64,000 nt of DNA from Siderastrea radians (lineage: Eukaryota; Cnidaria; Anthozoa; Scleractinia; Rhizangiidae). Below the pieces are notes generated by a model, which ran no database searches, had not been told where the DNA came from, and saw nothing but the letters and a program-made list of their open reading frames with translations. This document shows positions 10,986 through 22,318 of the stretch, one piece after another. Where the stretch lies: NCBI GenBank assembly GCA_964017195.1, contig OZ024890.1, forward strand, positions 17,255,701-17,319,700, written 5' to 3'. A program made the translations under genes and the position numbers. Position 1 is the first letter of the stretch. Each line of letters starts with the position of its first letter.

Positions 10986-11987
10986 ATGTCACCACAAACT
11001 GTTGTCACAGCGACCTTCATGATGCTCGTTTCAGTTGTGGGAACAGCGGGCAATTTACTGGTCATCTTGGCCATCCTGTACAAACGGAGATTAAGGATCA
11101 TCCCAAACTACTTCCTCTTCGACTTAGCGGTGAGCGACTTGCTCAATGTCTCTCTGGCCGTTCCGTTGCGACTCGTGGAAGGGTTTCAGCCAGGATCGAT
11201 CCCTTGTAGAGCGGTGATAGCTGTGACTGTTCTATTCGACGGGTTATCCAGAATTAACGTCATCTTTATTAGCATTGATAGATTTATAGCGGTAAGATTT
11301 CCTTTCGCCTACAACGTGTACATGACGCAAATAACTGTTGCCGTTTTAATAACAAGCGGATGGATTGTCATGACGGCATTTGCGATTTTGCCTCTTTGGG
11401 GCGTCGGCTCGGCCTCATCCGAAATCCTTCGCCATAATCAAGGACTCTGTTTCTTCTCAACAAACTTGTCCAAGGCGTATCTGCTTGTTTTTCTCATCGT
11501 GTTTTGCCTGCTACCATTGATTTTAGCCACCCCGATCAACTGCTTTCTTCTTAAGGCGAGCTACAGACAAATGAGAGTAATTCGTGACCAACACTTAAAC
11601 TTAGAAAGCACCATCATCGGGACAAACATCCTCGAGTTTAGCGTGTCGAACGTAAGCGTAGCAGGATATCAACCAAGAAACTCTGTTCGTCAGCAGAATC
11701 AGCGCACAGCATTTCTATTAAGACAAAGGAAAGTTGTAAGAATGGTTATCGTCTTGGTTGGTTTATTTATTGTTCTGGTATTACCCATCACTTTAATTGA
11801 CCTGCTTGGTGCTTTTGGACAGTCTAGCGTACCACCTATAGTTGCTAAAATAGCTGTGTGTATGATCTATACCAACGCAACTATAAATGCTTTTGTTTAC
11901 GCAGGATTCAATGGAGAATTTCGAAGAACTTTTGGTCAAATAATTCAAGCTGGGAGAGCACGGTTTGCAAGCTTTTTGCATTGTTGA
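10986..11987 (+). CDS. Class A (rhodopsin-like) G protein-coupled receptor, intact
   Basis: This single-exon frame of 333 residues encodes a seven-helix plasma-membrane receptor that would couple an unknown ligand to G proteins. Class A landmarks are present: G22-N23 in helix 1, LAVSD at 47-51 in helix 2, C74 and C155 for the extracellular disulphide, IDRF at 97-100 in place of DRY, W126 in helix 4, P267 in helix 6, and N301-A-F-V-Y305 in place of NPxxY. The CWxP motif of helix 6 is absent. The N-terminus is only about 8 residues, as in many amine- or melatonin-type receptors. Loop 3 is long and polar. It is a diverged relative of the receptor at 22,540, sharing the DRF, NxxxY and xVPP/xVPS loop features. 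The ATG at 10,986 is the first that leaves helix 1 whole. The ligand cannot be read from the sequence. Confidence 0.93.
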   Translation: MSPQTVVTATFMMLVSVVGTAGNLLVILAILYKRRLRIIPNYFLFDLAVSDLLNVSLAVPLRLVEGFQPGSIPCRAVIAVTVLFDGLSRINVIFISIDRFIAVRFPFAYNVYMTQITVAVLITSGWIVMTAFAILPLWGVGSASSEILRHNQGLCFFSTNLSKAYLLVFLIVFCLLPLILATPINCFLLKASYRQMRVIRDQHLNLESTIIGTNILEFSVSNVSVAGYQPRNSVRQQNQRTAFLLRQRKVVRMVIVLVGLFIVLVLPITLIDLLGAFGQSSVPPIVAKIAVCMIYTNATINAFVYAGFNGEFRRTFGQIIQAGRARFASFLHC

Positions 11988-13299
11988 CTATTAATCACTC
12001 CACTCTTTTACGCCTAACGTTAATGAAGCCTATATTAAACGTAACCTTATTTTCATTCTCCAAAACATGGAGAAACACACATCAAACTTGAATTCATTCT
12101 TTCGAGGATTACCATGCATCAGTTGTATGTTTCAATTAAAGTTTATTGAACTAGAAATAAGGTTTGACAACATGCAATAAAAGACAGTAGTCAATATCAC
12201 AACGTAATCAGGAAATCTATTCAACCACAACTTCCAGGAAAACAATTTCACGATTTCTAAAAGGCGGTGTTTCCGACATTAATTTTACTTAGTATAATTG
12301 CTCAGGTGATTATAGAGAAGTGCGCGTACTGATTGGTCGAGGAATACGTCATATGTAAGGTCATTGCCCTGTATTGAATTGCGCATCCTTACTGCGCACG
12401 ATTTGTTGCTTCATTAGCGCGCGCACGTCCAGGGAGAAATAGATTTCCTATGAGGCTAAGCTAACCAGAGAAAAGAAAAGTCATTTACTCTTAAACAAGC
12501 ACGGTGACCTATCTTTTTTCCACTTATTTTTGACCTACCATTCATCCTCTTTTTGTTCAAAGAGTTAGAAAAAATCACATTTTCGAAAAAAAAGTTATTA
12601 CTAGAAACGCGTTACTCACGGAGATGAAATCACGACCTCGAGAACACGCACGTAAGGAAGGTTTTAAGTCAATTTCGTCTGATGCTTCGAGCATCTGCCA
12701 TAAAACTTCTAGTAAATTGTTCCTTGTTGTCGATATTTCACATCTAGTGCGTTGTTTCAAGATTTACTTTAATCTTGTGCTTCCTCTTCCTACGGAAAGT
12801 AGCGTAAACTGGTCAAATAAACCTGTGTTCGTTAGGCGAAATTGCAAGGAATTATGGGGTAACTTGAGACGATGATATCTCGTAAACGGACATGGCGACC
12901 TATTCTTTTTATTTTATATTTCAAAACATTGCACGATAGATAACAACTTGTGAAAGTTTGACAAAAATCGTATGTTAAATTTTATTTCGGGAGAATGACC
13001 TTAAACAATAGAGTTCTTTTGTCGAAGGCACTATCGTGTGATAGGTTGCCCAAGAAAATTTGATGTTCACAACAAAGCGTTGGAGTACTTCAGGAGTGTT
13101 TTCTAGTTCCCAGTAAGCCCAGCGCCCCTGTTTTTGCCTTCGGCGAAATAGGAATACAAGGGCGCCTGGAAATTTCCTAAAAATTATCTGGGAAAAATTT
13201 GGATGGCAGCCATTTGTTGACAGGCACTTTCATCAAAATTTTGAAATTTACGGTTCTAAATGGAAAATTGTAACTTATTTCACTACGTTTAATATTTTT
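11988..13299. other. Intergenic, mostly unrecognised
   Basis: This is AT-rich flank of the GPCR gene. A small imperfect hairpin lies at about 13,117-13,170 (GCGCCC...GGGCGC arms). The short ORFs at 12,575-12,875 overlap on both strands and show no conserved pattern. Confidence 0.5.
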
Positions 13300-13480
13300 A
13301 GATCAACTTAGTGCTCTTTTATTGCTTTTTAATACTTTTTGGCCAGTTTCAGTGGTTTTACAGGGTTTTGAAAAAGCAAGAAATCCAAGGTAGCGGATCT
13401 AAGATGGCCGCCGCTTTTTGGAAATCATGGCGAAATTTTCACGTCCAGTGACGTCATCAGGTCATGTTGCGGAACTCAAA
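13300..13480 (+). repeat. Dispersed repeat, related to 17,735-17,925
   Basis: Both places share the order TTTTTGGCCA/TTTTTGACCA, GTGGTTTTACAGGGTTTTGAA-like, AAATC-AAGGT/AGATG, GGCCGCC, and (C/A)AGTGACGTCxTCAxGTCATG. Divergence is high (many substitutions), indicating old copies of one element. Confidence 0.6.
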
Positions 13481-13487
13481 GCTCGCT

Positions 13488-14079
13488 GATCTCTTCTCAC
13501 TGGACAATTCGCACAATGGCGTGGACATGGCAAAAGCTACTGTGTTGGGGTGCGACGTTTTATGTTTGAAGCGTGGCAATTTCTTCTTGCTCACCGTGCA
13601 CGCCTCCCCGACACAGGAGATTTTGTCTTGTACGAATTATTTAGCATATTTGCATATATTTGTGCGCAGAGGTCGGCGGTCGAATACCGACATTTAATTT
13701 CTTATACAAGAAGCTCAAAATATTGCCGTTTATGGTGACAAAATGTTGGGAAAGATGGAACTTTTCCGGCGTATGGTTGTTTTTCTACTATGGATTCATT
13801 CAGGTTTGAGGAAATTATGAGTGGAAATGGCGCATTTCAAGAAATATAGCTCACTTAGTGAAAAGAGGTATGCTTTCGTGCGGGTGAAATGGCAGATCAG
13901 TGTGCAACCTTTGCATAATATTATAATACTAATTAGGAGCAAAAATTAGAAAGACGCTTACTCTCTCTCGGAGAGCGGATTTTTGCCCTAGATAGCAAGT
14001 ACGTAAGATATAAACAAAGAAACACTGTTTATTTAATAAAATTTTATTACTCTTGTCATAACTCAAGCTTTGGCTACCT
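13488..14079 (+). repeat. Composite dispersed repeat, contiguous copy (A then B)
   Basis: Segment A (13,488-13,642) matches 7,191-7,340 directly. Segment B (13,643-14,079) matches 6,737-7,171 in reverse complement. The homology ends at GGCTACC (about 14,079), with the same end visible near 6,740. Confidence 0.85.
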
Positions 14080-14198
14080 GTGGCCCGACGAACTCTCAAC
14101 AGGACTTGGCGGCTTCACGACAAGATTCTGTTGATTCACAAGCCCCGGTAAACTCTGAGAAAACGGGTGAAACTAATAAGGCAGAAGAAACTTTGGTG
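14040..14198 (+). other. Possible upstream exon of the recombinase-like fragment
   Basis: A short open frame ends at an ACTTTGGTG|GTGAGA donor. It encodes a Ser/Gln/Glu-rich stretch (N-S-Q-Q-D-L-A-A-S...ETNKAEETLV). Its phase (0) matches the acceptor at 15,913/15,914, which would join it to the fragment at 15,914. The link rests on phase alone and crosses an intron containing the minisatellite. Confidence 0.25.
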
Positions 14199-14336
14199 GT
14201 GAGAATTATAGCTTAATCCTTCTAGTCGCGGTTGATTCGTCGGGTTATAACGAGCTTGTTGTAGGTGTAATGTTTATCGGATTGTTGGTCGTTTTCTTCG
14301 CAAGCACATGGCCGGCTATTTAGGGTCTTACCTCGG

Positions 14337-14464
14337 GTAGAAGACAGAGAATTTGTAAAACAACTAGTGTATTGTATTCTTTATTGTACGGTAGGGCATT
14401 GTTTTTCCCTGTTCATTGTTTTGAGTTTTTGTGTTTATTGTTTTGCAAATTCTGTGTCTTCTAC
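14337..14464. repeat. 25-bp inverted repeat pair
   Basis: GTAGAAGACAGAGAATTTGT (start of the left arm, 14,337-14,361) is mirrored at 14,440-14,464 with one or two differences, about 80 bases apart. It may be the remains of a small inverted-repeat element. Confidence 0.6.
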
Positions 14465-14734
14465 ACGAAGTAAAAGCCGCTATTTATGCAAGGATGCTCA
14501 TCCGGGCATGTTGGTCTAGCATTATGTCTTAGCTCTTATGGAACTACTTTGGCCGGCTACACCCCTATTTTCATTTTCCGGACGCGACTGGTCTTCTTAC
14601 TTTTTGCTTGTGCCTTGCTCATACACTCATATATTGCATTCGTTTATATTTGTAGACTGCTTAGCTGTTGTCAGAGAACAGAGAGAGGATCAGGATTTAT
14701 GACTAATGGAAGGGAGTGAAGCCCTTAGGTATAG

Positions 14735-15255
14735 GGTTTAGGGTGTGGCTTTGTGCCCACCGAAGAGGTCGACTGTGTGCCCACTCAAAGGGGTTGCTGT
14801 CTGCTCACCTAAGAGGTGTGGCTGGGTGCCCACTAAGGGGTGTGGCTCTGTGCCCACCCAGGAGGGGTGGCTGTGTGCCCATACAGGTGGTGGTAGAGCG
14901 TGCTACTGAAGAGGTGTGACTGTGTGCCCACTAAAGAGGTGGGGCTCTGCGCCCACCCAGGGGGAGTGGCTGTGTGCCCACCCAAGAGGTGTGGCTGTCT
15001 GCCATTAAGGGGTGAGGCTATGTGCCCACTAGGGCTGTGGCTGTGTGCCCAACGAAGAGGTGTGGCTGTGTGTGTACACCGCCTAGAGGTGTAGTTGGGT
15101 GCCCACAAAGATGTGTGGCCGTATGCTCACAAAGCAGCGGTTGGGTGCCCACAAAGACGTCTGGCAGTGTGTCCTCAGAGCTGTGGCTGTGCATCCACAA
15201 AGAAGAGGTGGCTTTATGCTTTCTAGTGGCGCGGCAGTGCCCACACAAGGGATGA
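14735..15255. repeat. Degenerate GC-rich minisatellite, period about 26-30 bp
   Basis: About 18 units of the type GGTGTGGCTGTGTGCCCAC-(C/T)AAAGA run in tandem with variable spacing. The low stop content produces overlapping ORFs on both strands (for example 14,833-15,108 minus and 15,022-15,255 plus) with Cys/Pro/Gly-rich repeat peptides. These are not treated as genes. Confidence 0.9.
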
Positions 15256-15601
15256 TGGGCTGGAAGCTAGAAGTGGCAGTTTGATAGAGACCTGGAACTC
15301 GAAGTCTCTAGAGTGAAACCTAAATATGTAGGGAATAAATGTTGGCTGATATTAATTTATGTAATTTAGATGAGTTGATTTCAGCCTGAGGTGATGGTGT
15401 GCAATTCTCTGTTTAGCGTGAGGAAAGAGAATGTTGCGTAGAGTACTGGGTAACCGAGGTGTTAAAGTACTGTAATGTAATGCAAAAAATGTGGATTAGG
15501 ACTGGACACTGGATAATTGATAGACTGTCTAGTATAAATGTGTACGGCAAATGATGACAATAAAGAAGGAACACTGTTATAAAGAATAGTGACTTTTTCC
15601 G

Positions 15602-15651
15602 TCACACACACACACACACACACGCGCACACACACACGCACATACACACAC
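15602..15651. repeat. (CA)n microsatellite
   Basis: A CA dinucleotide run broken by CG and TA dimers. The reverse strand gives Val/Cys-rich spurious ORFs. Confidence 0.95.
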
Positions 15652-15913
15652 AAAGGAATATGATAATCATGGTTAAGTGAATTACGGTGTATTGGATTCT
15701 AAACAGGTTGTCTGTTGACAAGCGTGACGTGCTTGGTATATTTTCCGTAACCCTTGATCGGTGGGATGACAGTGCAAGCGGTTTTGTTTTATAAGGCATT
15801 CCCTTGTTGCCACGAATTCTCGGGCAGATGGGTCGTTTCCTCCGTGCTTGGGTTTCCATCTAGGGGTACCGTAAGTTTTGGTTAGGCATCCTTCTCCTTT
15901 ATCCTTATTGCAG

Positions 15914-16429
15914 CCCAAGGAGAAAAGGCAAAGGCGGGAACAGCAATTTGATCCAATCACGGCTTGTCAGAAGGCTAAGCTTCGCAGTGTCAAGTGGGTA
16001 TTCCTGGATGGAAACCCAAGCTCGGAGGAGGTGACAGAGCCTGCGTTTTTACTCGGGGAGCTTGACGGAGTTCTAGACGGAGATTTGCGACGAGTAACCG
16101 ATATTCCTTTCCGAGACCGTGATTCTTTTAAGGCGGGAGAGCTCCAAAAAGATTTTAATACTTGGGAGGCGGTATTAAATGGTTCTGAGATCCAGACCGT
16201 AATGGATCATGTGGATTGGAAGACTTCCTTTATGGCCCGCCATTACATTAAGTTGAACCAAGTATTCGGATCGGGCGGTGCGGGGGACTTGTTATCCACG
16301 ATGCCAGTGGACTTAACAAACGACTACCGTAGAGAAAACGAGCTGCTGTTTTTTTTTTTCTCAAGCCTTCTAGGGGTTTTGGTAATTTATTTATTAACCT
16401 CCATGCATTTTGAATGCCAATCAACGTGA
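15914..16429 (+). CDS. Possible tyrosine-recombinase C-terminal fragment
   Basis: The open frame follows a good polypyrimidine-CAG acceptor (15,913) and ends at TGA (16,427-16,429), about 171 residues. The N-terminal part is basic (KEKRQRREQQ). The middle is acidic. Near residue 105 it reads MDHVDWKTSFMARHYIKLNQ. An H-x-x-W followed after several residues by Y-I-K-L is the spacing seen at the C-terminal active site of tyrosine recombinases (His/Trp and nucleophilic Tyr), as in Crypton or DIRS-type elements. The Arg/Lys/HxxR part of such an enzyme is not in view, so this would be only a fragment. The last about 30 residues are hydrophobic and follow a T-run, possibly read-through. The identification is tentative; it may be another mobile-element ORF. 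Confidence 0.35.
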   Translation, partial: PKEKRQRREQQFDPITACQKAKLRSVKWVFLDGNPSSEEVTEPAFLLGELDGVLDGDLRRVTDIPFRDRDSFKAGELQKDFNTWEAVLNGSEIQTVMDHVDWKTSFMARHYIKLNQVFGSGGAGDLLSTMPVDLTNDYRRENELLFFFFSSLLGVLVIYLLTSMHFECQST

Positions 16430-16574
16430 ACCCATTCTGGCTCGTTTGTGTAGGATTGTGGATTTTAAGGTTTTGGGAGTAAGATTTGGGGGGTAAGGAT
16501 TGGGGATAGAGATTTGATATTTCAGTTGTTGTGGTAGGTTGGTCGCTTTAGTAGGGCTTCCCCAACCGGGCGAA

Positions 16575-16875
16575 ACAGGGAGGACTTTCCCATACCTTAA
16601 TGCTAATGAGGCAGCAAGAGGGATAATGAACTATTCAAACCTCATTGAATATTCATGACCCCTCGCGATGACGTCATTGGCATTATGTAAGCAACTTAAT
16701 TATATGCATGTGTGTCAGTTAAGCTAACAAGTCACGGGGGATTACAACTAGCCCCACCCTCCCTCCCTCACGTTGCCTCTCTAGCACTTCGTGCTTCTCT
16801 CTGTCGTTTACTCGACAGGGAAGACTTCCCATACCTTAATGCTAATGAGGCAGCAAGAGGGATAATGAACTGGCC
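16575..16875. repeat. Direct repeat of about 58 bp, 240 bp apart
   Basis: CATACCTTAATGCTAATGAG and the following GCAGCAAGAGGGATAATGAA occur at about 16,590-16,630 and again at 16,829-16,869, nearly identical. The second copy directly abuts the inverted-repeat element at 16,871. Confidence 0.8.
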
Positions 16876-17707
16876 GTGGTTCCACTAGCGCTTGACACCG
16901 TTGTAACTACGTTGTTTTTCAAATCTTAATTTACAACGTTGTAACAACGATGTAGATACTGGTGTTTACATCAAATTTTAATGTTTTGTTGCTCGTGCTG
17001 AAGTGTTAATTATTCCCATAAGGATGCTAACAGTAGAATTTTATGTAAAACACCACTTTTACCTGTTTAATGCTCAATCTGTGATTTCGTTTTCCAAAGA
17101 AAACATTCGCAAAGAAATTCACAGCAAGAATACCTTGGTACACTTGATTCATCGTGATTGAAAGACATTTTATACCAGGAGCCTGTTTCTACTTATTCGT
17201 CGTCTGATCTTAAAGTCGAAACACGTGTCTCTTTAATTTTAGTCGAGCATTTGCAATTTTTAACCTGCGGGCTTGCTCATGCAATTCAGCTCGTGCCGAA
17301 TATAGCCCGTGCGCGTGTTCGTGCACTCGTGCACTTGCGGTAAACCTCCCTGCCAAACCTAAAAATGTGATTGGATAGCGTTGATTGGATTAAGATTTAC
17401 AACTCATAAACCATGTTTTTTGGCGTTGTAAAGCAGTGTTGTATGGCGTTACCATAGTAATACACAACGGCACTGACAACAACTGGCAACCTCAAGGTGA
17501 CCGGTTCCACTGGAAATGGCTTGACAACGTTGTAACTCCGTTGTAAACTTGCCTAGTGGAATCACGGCCTTTGAAAAATGCCACGTTACCCCATTAACAA
17601 ACAATAGTACTAACAATGAATGGCAACCTCAAGGTGACCGGTTCTACTGTAAACGGTTTGACAACGTTGTAACTCCGTTGTAAACATGCCTAGTGGAACC
17701 ACGGCCA
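16871..17707. mobile_element. 837-bp MITE with perfect 18-bp inverted ends
   Basis: TGGCCGTGGTTCCACTAG (16,871-16,888) is exactly mirrored at 17,690-17,707. The subterminal regions share CAACGTTGTAACTCCGTTGT motifs. A second right end (CTAGTGGAATCACGGCC) lies at 17,552-17,569, with a flanking unit of about 138 bp repeated, so the right part is duplicated or nested. No transposase frame is present and no convincing target duplication was seen. Confidence 0.8.
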
Positions 17708-17734
17708 ATTATTTAACTAGCGACGTTTTATCAT

Positions 17735-17925
17735 CAAACCTTTAGTACTCTTTAGTACTCTTTAGTCCTCACTACTTTTTGACCAATTTTGATGGTTTTC
17801 AGAGGTTTTGAACAAAAGAAAAATCTAAGATGGGGAATCAGAGACGGCCGCCATCTTGGAAAACATGACTTTATTCCCACGCCAAGTGACGTCGTCAAGT
17901 CATGACGTGGACCTCAAAGAAAAAA
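17735..17925 (+). repeat. Dispersed repeat, related to 13,300-13,480
   Basis: Diverged second copy of the repeat described at 13,300. It begins with three TTTAGTACTC-type units and ends in the AGTGACGTCGTCAAGTCATG segment. Confidence 0.6.
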
Positions 17926-18287
17926 CTTTTGGGCGTACTATCTAGCTATCTACTACCCACCCAGGTACAATGCTTAATTTCTATAATACACAGAGTATAC
18001 GGGATACTTAAATGTCTTGAATTGCTTTCTAGATAAAGCATATTCCTATGTGAAATAAACTCACTGAATTAGAAATTACATTATACCAAAGAGTAAAATT
18101 CAACCAACAGATACCTTGTAAAATTTTTTCAAGCAAGCGCCCATGTGCAACCCCCGGGGCAAATTCAGCTTCCTTCGCTCGAATCATTGGTCAAACTAGA
18201 GGGAGCTTCACCCAAAAACGGCATTGACGTTTTAGGTTTTACTTGCATATCAAGCGCAGGCGTCCCACAGGCTATGTCATTGCTACA

Positions 18288-21200
18288 TTGACTGGCGAAA
18301 AATGTCTGATTGGTTGACGCGCGACCACGTGATCACGCTCTTGAATTCAAGATGGCTACCAAAATATTTCTTGGAGTTCTTTCTTTCTCGTGGCGGGTGT
18401 TGACTGTTAGATTGAAAAGAAACGCAGAATTAAAAGGAACGAGTTTGGTACAAGGTCGGCTGTGGATGTATAGGACCATTTGTTGTTGTGTTCGCCGCCT
18501 ACAACTTGTTTGTTTTGAGACTCGTCTTAGCATTTTTCATTTCCTAAAACATCGTTTCTTTCACTTTAGACCGAAGACGTTTGGGGTCGGATATAAAACG
18601 AGCTCTACGTTTATTTAGTCTGAAATCGCTCGTTAGATGGATTTTTCGCACACGGGACATGGTTGTGAATGGAGCATTTTACTGTCCAAATAATTGATTT
18701 CTTATGAATTCTGCAGCAGTCGGGAAAACAGCTGGTCAAGGAAAATGTAATGCCATTTGTAATCGGTGCCAACACTAGTTTAAAATATGGCAAGTTCACA
18801 AAGAAATATACGCCTATAAAGAGACAGTGTTTTGCATTGCAGAATATTATTGTGCCTGACCTTAGCACGGCTAAAAGAAGTGCATAACTTTGGGGTGGAG
18901 TTGGTGCCTGCATTGTGTACCTCTAGAAAAATATTACAAATGTATTGAAAGAAATTAGACAAAGAATAACAAATGTTTTCAGATTCTCACATTCTAACAA
19001 CAGTTTTTTGTTTTCATTAGTTTTTTTACTCAAGGGCAATCCTTTTCTTGGTTGAAAATCTTAAATCTCTGGTTATGCCTAAAGAAACTACACTATTCTA
19101 CTTCGATTCTAATTTGGCTGTTAGAAGGCATATTAATCATTATTTTGCACTAAACTGCAGCTGCTTGAACATTAGTTATAGATCACTGAAATTAGAACTG
19201 CAGCTGCACCATGGCCTCTCCAAGATTATTGTGAACATCAATTAGCAGTAGTCTTCAAGGACAGCACAGAGTCCCAAAGAGCTTTGAGAATGATTTATTT
19301 TTTAAGACATATAACCTGGTTTTCAGGAATGTGATAAATGCCCAACTGTTTTGTTGCTGCTAAAGTTTAAGACTTGCCAGTCCAGTACACTATTTGTGCT
19401 ACTTAAGAGCCCTTAAGAGTCCTTTCAATACTATTCAACTCACCTAAAGGCTTATGAAATGTTTACCCTGGATGCTGAGACTGTTAAACATTAAGGTCTG
19501 GCTTGCAGAGTGTCGTGCTATTAGTAACCATATAATAACAGGTACAAATAATTCAGCTACAGCAAGCTATATGTCTATTATTGCACCTACTCAGTTCAAA
19601 ACTAAACAACCACACTGTAAAATGTCATCACAGCTGACACGTGTAAGTAAAAAATCCTGGGTGCATTGAAAAACATTTAATTGAGCAAAATCCTAAAATA
19701 CCAAAATGTTATTAGAAGTAAACCAATTCCAATCATGATTTGATTCCATTATAAGTGTCTTAAGTTCACTATAGAGCTAAAGTTTGCAAACTCATTGTTA
19801 AATACTCTTTCTGGCATGCAGGTGAACACCCCATTATCAAGACTCAGTTACAATTAACTTACATCTGAATTGCAGTGGTCTTGACAAACATGCAGTAAAG
19901 GAGTCACCCCTTCCCCCATAATAATAACAACAAGTTGAAAAGATATAAGATATGAAGTGCTGCTGCAAAAATCATGTTTATTTGTATTCTCTCCACAAAA
20001 TATTGTCCTTTCATATGTGCACATTCATCACCATGCAACATAAATAATGTCCTATTGCCAACATGTGTTTCCATTTTTTTATGCTTAGCCTCCCATGAAA
20101 ACTGTGTCATCTTGGTCTGAAAAAAAAAGCTTATAATACACATGTTAATTAATCAATAAGTACCTCTTGGATCCAACCTTTGTATAACTAACAACATTCT
20201 AAACAAAACTGAGGCAAGAAAGCATTTTTTATTCTGATCAACAAAGCAGGGTGTAATGTGGTAAGATCTGAGACAGGATACATTTTGAACGCATTTATTA
20301 AGACTAAAATTTTGGACAAGAATGATGTTAGAACTAAAATGCCTTCTAAATACCTTTAATTGAAACACTGCACAAATAGTCTATGATCCTGGGCTAAAAA
20401 GTGCACACTTATCAGAAACTCTACCCTGCCCCAACATTTCTGGTGCAAAGGCAACACCTTAAGGTATAGCAGGAATTACAAAAATTATTAAAAAGTATTT
20501 AAATCAAGTTTGAATGCCAAGTGCATGAAAATTTGTGACTGCCAATTTTGGGCCAGTAATATTGTAATTTGCTCCATGACTAGAAAAACTGTAAGAACAG
20601 TATATTCTTATGCACTGAAAACAGATCAGAGCTGACAGATGGGTGTATAAGGGAGGGGCCCCAAGAAAAAAGGACTGGGGATATAAAAATGTTTCAGAAT
20701 GAAAATAAAATAAATTCCTTCAGGGTTACACTACTAGTGTGATGATAGCATGATAGCAGCAAATAAAAAAATTCACTGATGACTTAAACCAACTTAAAAA
20801 TTAAAATATATATATATATATACATAACGTTGTAGAAGTATTGCAAATGGTTCCAGCTTGCTCATCAAGCAATGTTTAAAGCAGAGAGTGAAAATCTACT
20901 TGCTAAAAATTTGCTGGCAGAGATATGAAACAAGGAAATAAAGATCGCAACAATTAGGAAACAAATAACGTGTAAATCTGCAAATTATGCTTAAAGTCAC
21001 GTAGAAGCTTAACTTGGGTAAAGAAAATGAGCTTACAGCTTGCATCAAAATGTCAGAATTATGTAGCATCAACACACCTATCACCGAATTTACTGCAACA
21101 TTCTATTGAATAGCTGCCTGTACGAACAACAACAACAACAACAAAATCGCGAAATTTGAGCTCGTGTCGAAAAAATTCATGAAATAAGGTATCATTCACC

Positions 21201-21811
21201 ATCTTCAAAGGCTGTAAAATTTTCTCAATCTCACGATCACAGTTTGTCTTTAGTCTGTATAGAATTTTAACTTTATCGAATCATCGATCTTCAGGTCGCG
21301 TCGACGATTGCAATCCGAGATAAAACGTGCAAAAATAGTGTACATGTCACACAACAATGCACTTTCCCTGCCACGTGGTACAAGCTAATTTATACACCTA
21401 CACAAAGCTCAAGAATCATTCTTTCGTTCCTTTATAATATCTTTTTGTACCACGTGGCAAGAGACTGTCACTATCAAAAAACGCAAAAATAACTCACCTT
21501 TTTCGCAGCCCTTTCTGGCGGAGACATCATGTCAAGACGTCGATTTGTACCCGACTACAGGTTGAAAGCGACTTGCTAAACGGTGTCCCAACGTAATATT
21601 TTCCATAGAATAAGGTCCGCTTGAAATCGGCCATAAAACAAGCCTTGATCTCTCAAAAAGGTAAGAAAACCACAAGTCTGTCAACTCTCAACCGGCGGCC
21701 ATTTTTCTTTCCTTCTCGAGAGCATTTTCTCACCAAGAACCAATAACATTCACGGAAACCTATCACGTGATTTTTTGCGCGGCGCCTGCGCAGACATTTT
21801 TCGCCAGTCAA
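18288..21811. mobile_element. 3,524-bp DNA element with perfect 20-bp inverted ends and 9-bp target duplication
   Basis: TTGACTGGCGAAAAATGTCT (18,288-18,307) is exactly mirrored at 21,792-21,811. ATTGCTACA lies directly outside on both sides (18,279-18,287 and 21,812-21,820), a clean 9-bp target-site duplication. Nine bases suggest a Mutator-like element; if the first base is ignored an 8-bp (hAT or P type) duplication is possible. The ends also share CACGTGAT near the termini. The interior is AT-rich and contains a 15-bp perfect inverted pair (21,369-21,383 and 21,445-21,459, TGCCACGTGGTACAA), a TA run (about 20,806-20,825) and an AAC run (about 21,123-21,143). The longest frame (18,351-18,618, 89 codons from its ATG) has no recognised domain. 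It looks non-autonomous or decayed. Confidence 0.88.
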
Positions 21812-21820
21812 ATTGCTACA

Positions 21821-22318
21821 TAAATACATTTATCCCGTGCAAAGCGTGCGTTGTTATGGGAACTGTAAAATTACGATTTAGTAATAGAATTATGGCCACT
21901 CCTATAAGCTTTCTGTTTTTTAACTCAATTTAGCATCTCACTATGCCAAAACACAAGTATATAATTTCTATAATTAGGCTTCCAAAATTCAATTCATTCA
22001 CTTTTGTGAATAACCTGATAACAGCAATATCGGGTTCCTAGATTTATAAGAGCCGTATAAATTTCCATAAAATATACCCCTCGACCAATGAGAGCACGTG
22101 TAGCATGGCGTTTTGATTGCGCAGGACTTGATCTACAGCACTAATGGACAGATGAAACAGGTGGAGAAAGGTTATAATGAAAAGTTCAAACTCAAGTGGC
22201 GGTAATGTAAACCATTGTTATATGCAAAACGATCAGCAATTTTGTTCCGAAAATTTACACTGCTCTTATAATTAGCTCTTGTCGAGCAGCTTCCTTTCAA
22301 TTATTCTTTTTCAGGCTT
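21821..22318. other. Spacer between the 3.5-kb element and duplication copy 2
   Basis: AT-rich sequence with no recognised gene. It contains the short region upstream of the homology that begins near 22,319. Confidence 0.5.

Noticed and set aside
14833..15255. Overlapping plus and minus ORFs with Cys/Pro repeats
   Set aside because: They are produced by the low-stop minisatellite unit; no start context, splice structure or family pattern.
15462..15859. Minus-strand ORFs rich in Val and Cys
   Set aside because: They depend on the (CA)n run.
18351..18618. 89-codon ORF at the left end of the 9-bp-duplication element
   Set aside because: Has an ATG but no recognised domain or splice partner; not listed as a gene.
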